Assembly (NCBI GenBank): GCA_910575585.1
Contig: CAJTGF010000020.1
Location: 1-64,000 of the forward strand
DNA from: Clostridiaceae bacterium
GTDB taxonomy: Bacteria; Bacillota; Clostridia; Lachnospirales; Lachnospiraceae
Direction of reading: 5' to 3'
DNA length: 64,000 bases
Position 1 is the stretch's first letter. Each line of letters starts with the position of its first letter. Positions 61,807 through 64,000 of this stretch are shown in pieces. Under the pieces are notes generated by a model. That model saw only the letters and a list, made by a program, of their open reading frames with translations, was not told the DNA's origin and ran no database searches. The translations under genes were made by a program, and so were the position numbers.

Positions 61807-64000
61807 CTATTTTCTGGCCCCGTCCGGGCCGATGGTGTAGCCGTCAATGGTGGTATTGACCGCCATTGAACCGTCCGAATAGAAATAGTACCATTTACCG
61901 TCAATCTGTTTCCAGCCGCCAGTAAACATCCAGCCGTTACTGTCCAGCCAGTACCATTTTTTATCGTCTTGCAGCCAGCCGGTGGCAGGTTTGCCGTTTT
62001 TCAGATACTGCCAGGAGCCGCTGTGGTTCTGCATCCAGCCCTGGGCGGTCTGCGGGTCAATGACAATCTCCACAAACCGCCGCAGGACGGTAGCGACCTC
62101 GGCGCGGGTGGCGGTTCCTTTCGGGTCAAAGCGGTTGCCGCCTTTTCCCGCCATGATGCCCGCCTGCTGCATGGCTTTGACTTCCTTTGCCGCCCAGCCG
62201 CTGATCTGCGCGTTGTCCGCAAAGGTCACAGCTTCATGGGCAACCGGCAGGTCATAGCCCAGCTTTTTCGCGTAATTTGCCATAATGACCGCCATCTGTT
62301 CCCTGGTGATATTGGTGTCCGGGGAAAAGGTGGTGGCGGAGGTGCCGTTTACAATGCCTTTTTCTGCCGCCCAGTTCACATAAGGGGCATAGTAGGCGTC
62401 TGCTTTCACATCGGTAAATTTCCCGGTTTTGTAGCTGTTCGGGTCGATGTCCGCCAGCCGCCCCAGGGCGGTGACAAACATTCCCCGCGTCATGCCGGTG
62501 TCGGGGCTGAATTGGTTGTTTCCAGTACCAGCGAGCAGCCCCCGGCTGGCTACAAAGATGATGTTATCCGCAGCCCAATGGTTCTTAATGTCCGTAAAGT
62601 CCGGGGCAGGGTTCTTGTAGCCTATGCCGTAGATGCTGAAATGCCCGGTTTCAAAAACAACCGTACCCAGGTCAGGGTCATAGCTGGATTTTGTCAGCCA
62701 TTCCACCTTGCCCTTGCCATCTACATAGACCGCATAGAGATTTCCGGTCTTTTCGTCCTTTGCCGGAGCATAAGGCAGACGGACAGCGATGGTGTGGCCG
62801 TCAAAATCGGTGATCGGCGTTTCTTTCCCGCCGGAGAGATACACCAGCGACAGGTCATAGACCGGCCTTGTGCCGATGGCAGCTTTGGCTTCTTTGGATA
62901 AACCGGACGGGTCTGTCTGTTTCACCCGGAAAATAACGTCCCCGTTTGCCGACAGGGTATCCAGCCATTTCAGCAGTTTTGTGTCCATTCCTCCAACAAC
63001 CACGCCCTCAATGTTGATTTCCAGCCGCTTCACCTTTTCGCGGACGAGGGTGTTCAGGGTTTGGGCGTTAATAGTTACGTTAAAAGAGTTCTGTCCTTCT
63101 TTTGGCGTGACAGGAATGACAACCGCCACGCCGTTTGCGGTATTGCCGTTCTTTTTGGCGTCGTTCTTTGCCGTGTTGATGGCAGACTGGACAGTGCCGT
63201 TATCCACCGCCACATTCCCGTTTTTATCCGGTGCTGCCGGTTTGGTCTGGCTGGTGGTAGGAGTGTCCGGCTTGGTTTCGTCGGGACGCGCTACAATCGT
63301 GGAGCCGCCGCCGGAGGAACCATTGTCACCGCTGGAAGGACCGCCGCCGGATGAGGAACCTCCCCCGCCACCTGAACCGCCAGAGTTTCCGCCGCCGTTG
63401 CTGTTCCTTTCAAATACCGCTTTGACAGTCACATTTGCGGCGGGCATGGTAAAGCTGTTGCCGCTGATTGTTACGCCGCCGGAGATTACTTGCCATTCCT
63501 TGAAGTGATAGCCGGTACTCGGTTTGGCAGTCAGGGTGATTTTCGTCCCTTTCTCTGCTGATGATGGGGAAGCGGAAGCTGTGCCACCGGTTCCAGCCTG
63601 CACTGTTACGGTATATTTGGCAGGTGGCAAGGGTTTACTGGTAATTGTCAGGGTTCCGTTTTCATAAACAATCTGGTCTTTGTAATTGCCGCCCTCCGGG
63701 ACTTTTGCTCCGCTGGCCGTGACCGTCACAGAGCCGGTTTTGGAGGTATCCGGGGCTTCGGCATAGGCTACGGTTGGCGGGGTTTTCAGGTTTTCACCTT
63801 GAACAAGACCCGTGATGTTACAGTCTGCCGCAGAGAATACGGGGGCAGTTTCCCCCACATAAATCGTTTTGCTTGGGGCGGTAACTCTGATTTCCGCCTG
63901 TTCAATCACAACGGGAATCGTTGTGCTGCCAATGTATTTGCCGCCGCCCACAGCGACCACAAGCGAGTAGTCCCCTGCGTTGACGGGGGCTGTGACGCTG
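61807..64000 (-). CDS. Secreted S-layer-homology protein with cell-wall-binding repeats (5' end outside)
   Basis: The frame is open to the right edge, so the start lies outside the window. In order: an MBG-like beta domain, an InlB-B-repeat-like domain (YTVTVQAGTGGTASASPSS ... GYHFKEWQVI), a glycine/serine linker, a beta domain ending in GHFSIYGIGY, three SLH domains (FTDIKNHWAADNIIFV; FTDVKADAYYAPYVNWA; FADNAQISGWAAKEV) and two to three choline-binding-type repeats (GWMQNHSGSWQYLKNGKPAT; WYWLDSNGWMFTG; WYYFYSDGSMA). SLH and wall-binding repeats together suggest double anchoring to the cell wall. Function of the N-terminal part is unknown. Confidence 0.9.
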   Translation of the reverse strand, partial: SVTAPVNAGDYSLVVAVGGGKYIGSTTIPVVIEQAEIRVTAPSKTIYVGETAPVFSAADCNITGLVQGENLKTPPTVAYAEAPDTSKTGSVTVTASGAKVPEGGNYKDQIVYENGTLTITSKPLPPAKYTVTVQAGTGGTASASPSSAEKGTKITLTAKPSTGYHFKEWQVISGGVTISGNSFTMPAANVTVKAVFERNSNGGGNSGGSGGGGGSSSGGGPSSGDNGSSGGGSTIVARPDETKPDTPTTSQTKPAAPDKNGNVAVDNGTVQSAINTAKNDAKKNGNTANGVAVVIPVTPKEGQNSFNVTINAQTLNTLVREKVKRLEINIEGVVVGGMDTKLLKWLDTLSANGDVIFRVKQTDPSGLSKEAKAAIGTRPVYDLSLVYLSGGKETPITDFDGHTIAVRLPYAPAKDEKTGNLYAVYVDGKGKVEWLTKSSYDPDLGTVVFETGHFSIYGIGYKNPAPDFTDIKNHWAADNIIFVASRGLLAGTGNNQFSPDTGMTRGMFVTALGRLADIDPNSYKTGKFTDVKADAYYAPYVNWAAEKGIVNGTSATTFSPDTNITREQMAVIMANYAKKLGYDLPVAHEAVTFADNAQISGWAAKEVKAMQQAGIMAGKGGNRFDPKGTATRAEVATVLRRFVEIVIDPQTAQGWMQNHSGSWQYLKNGKPATGWLQDDKKWYWLDSNGWMFTGGWKQIDGKWYYFYSDGSMAVNTTIDGYTIGPDGARK

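Overview
The window looks like a chromosome segment of a Gram-positive anaerobe of the Lachnospiraceae (Enterocloster/Lachnoclostridium-like). The reasons are the gene orders tex-ycxB-tsaE-tsaB-rimI and ACT protein-hom, a DUF3793-flavodoxin pair, several FMN-binding lipoproteins, a meso-DAP dehydrogenase, and accessory DNA typical of Clostridia (BlaI/BlaR1 pairs, TnpV, large serine recombinases, HTH/sigma pairs of conjugative transposons). The species cannot be fixed from sequence reading alone.

Core block, 1-39 kb. Two tRNA-Ser genes are followed by a minus-strand housekeeping series: rnz-tsaD-ispD, then tex-ycxB-tsaE-tsaB-rimI, which includes the tRNA t6A enzymes. After an FMN-binding lipoprotein comes an AT-rich two-gene insert at 10.98-12.80 kb (OLD-like ATPase plus a possible PD-(D/E)XK nuclease). 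The core resumes with hom and its ACT partner, prfB with a +1 frameshift site, secA, a DnaA-box cluster, hpf, trxB, a short-chain dehydrogenase, a zinc phospholipase C, greA, a TetM-like GTPase fused to a NYN ribonuclease domain, ddh, a CaCA antiporter under a probable manganese (yybP-ykoY) riboswitch, glycerate kinase, lrgAB, a cysteine regulon (metY-cysK-Rrf2), a MerR-controlled exported FAD/FMN reductase, and an iron-type DUF3793-flavodoxin operon.

Accessory block, 39.4-61.6 kb. This is a layered set of decayed mobile elements. It holds two independent BlaI-BlaR1 pairs with clear operators, a shattered sigma-like gene, a broken DUF4160/DUF2442 pair, a sigma factor, a small resolvase, HicAB, small genes of phage or transposon type (terminase-small-subunit-like with an in-frame stop, HNH), two 112-bp repeats, a Tn916-type HTH/sigma pair, a MATE pump with an AraC-GNAT fusion regulator, a cluster of 14-bp repeats beside a truncated serine recombinase, tnpV, and two more truncated serine recombinases. 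Several genes carry single stops, frameshifts or deletions, so much of this block is no longer mobile.

The right edge (61.8-64.0 kb) is the 3' part of a large secreted S-layer-homology/cell-wall-binding-repeat protein whose 5' end lies outside the window.
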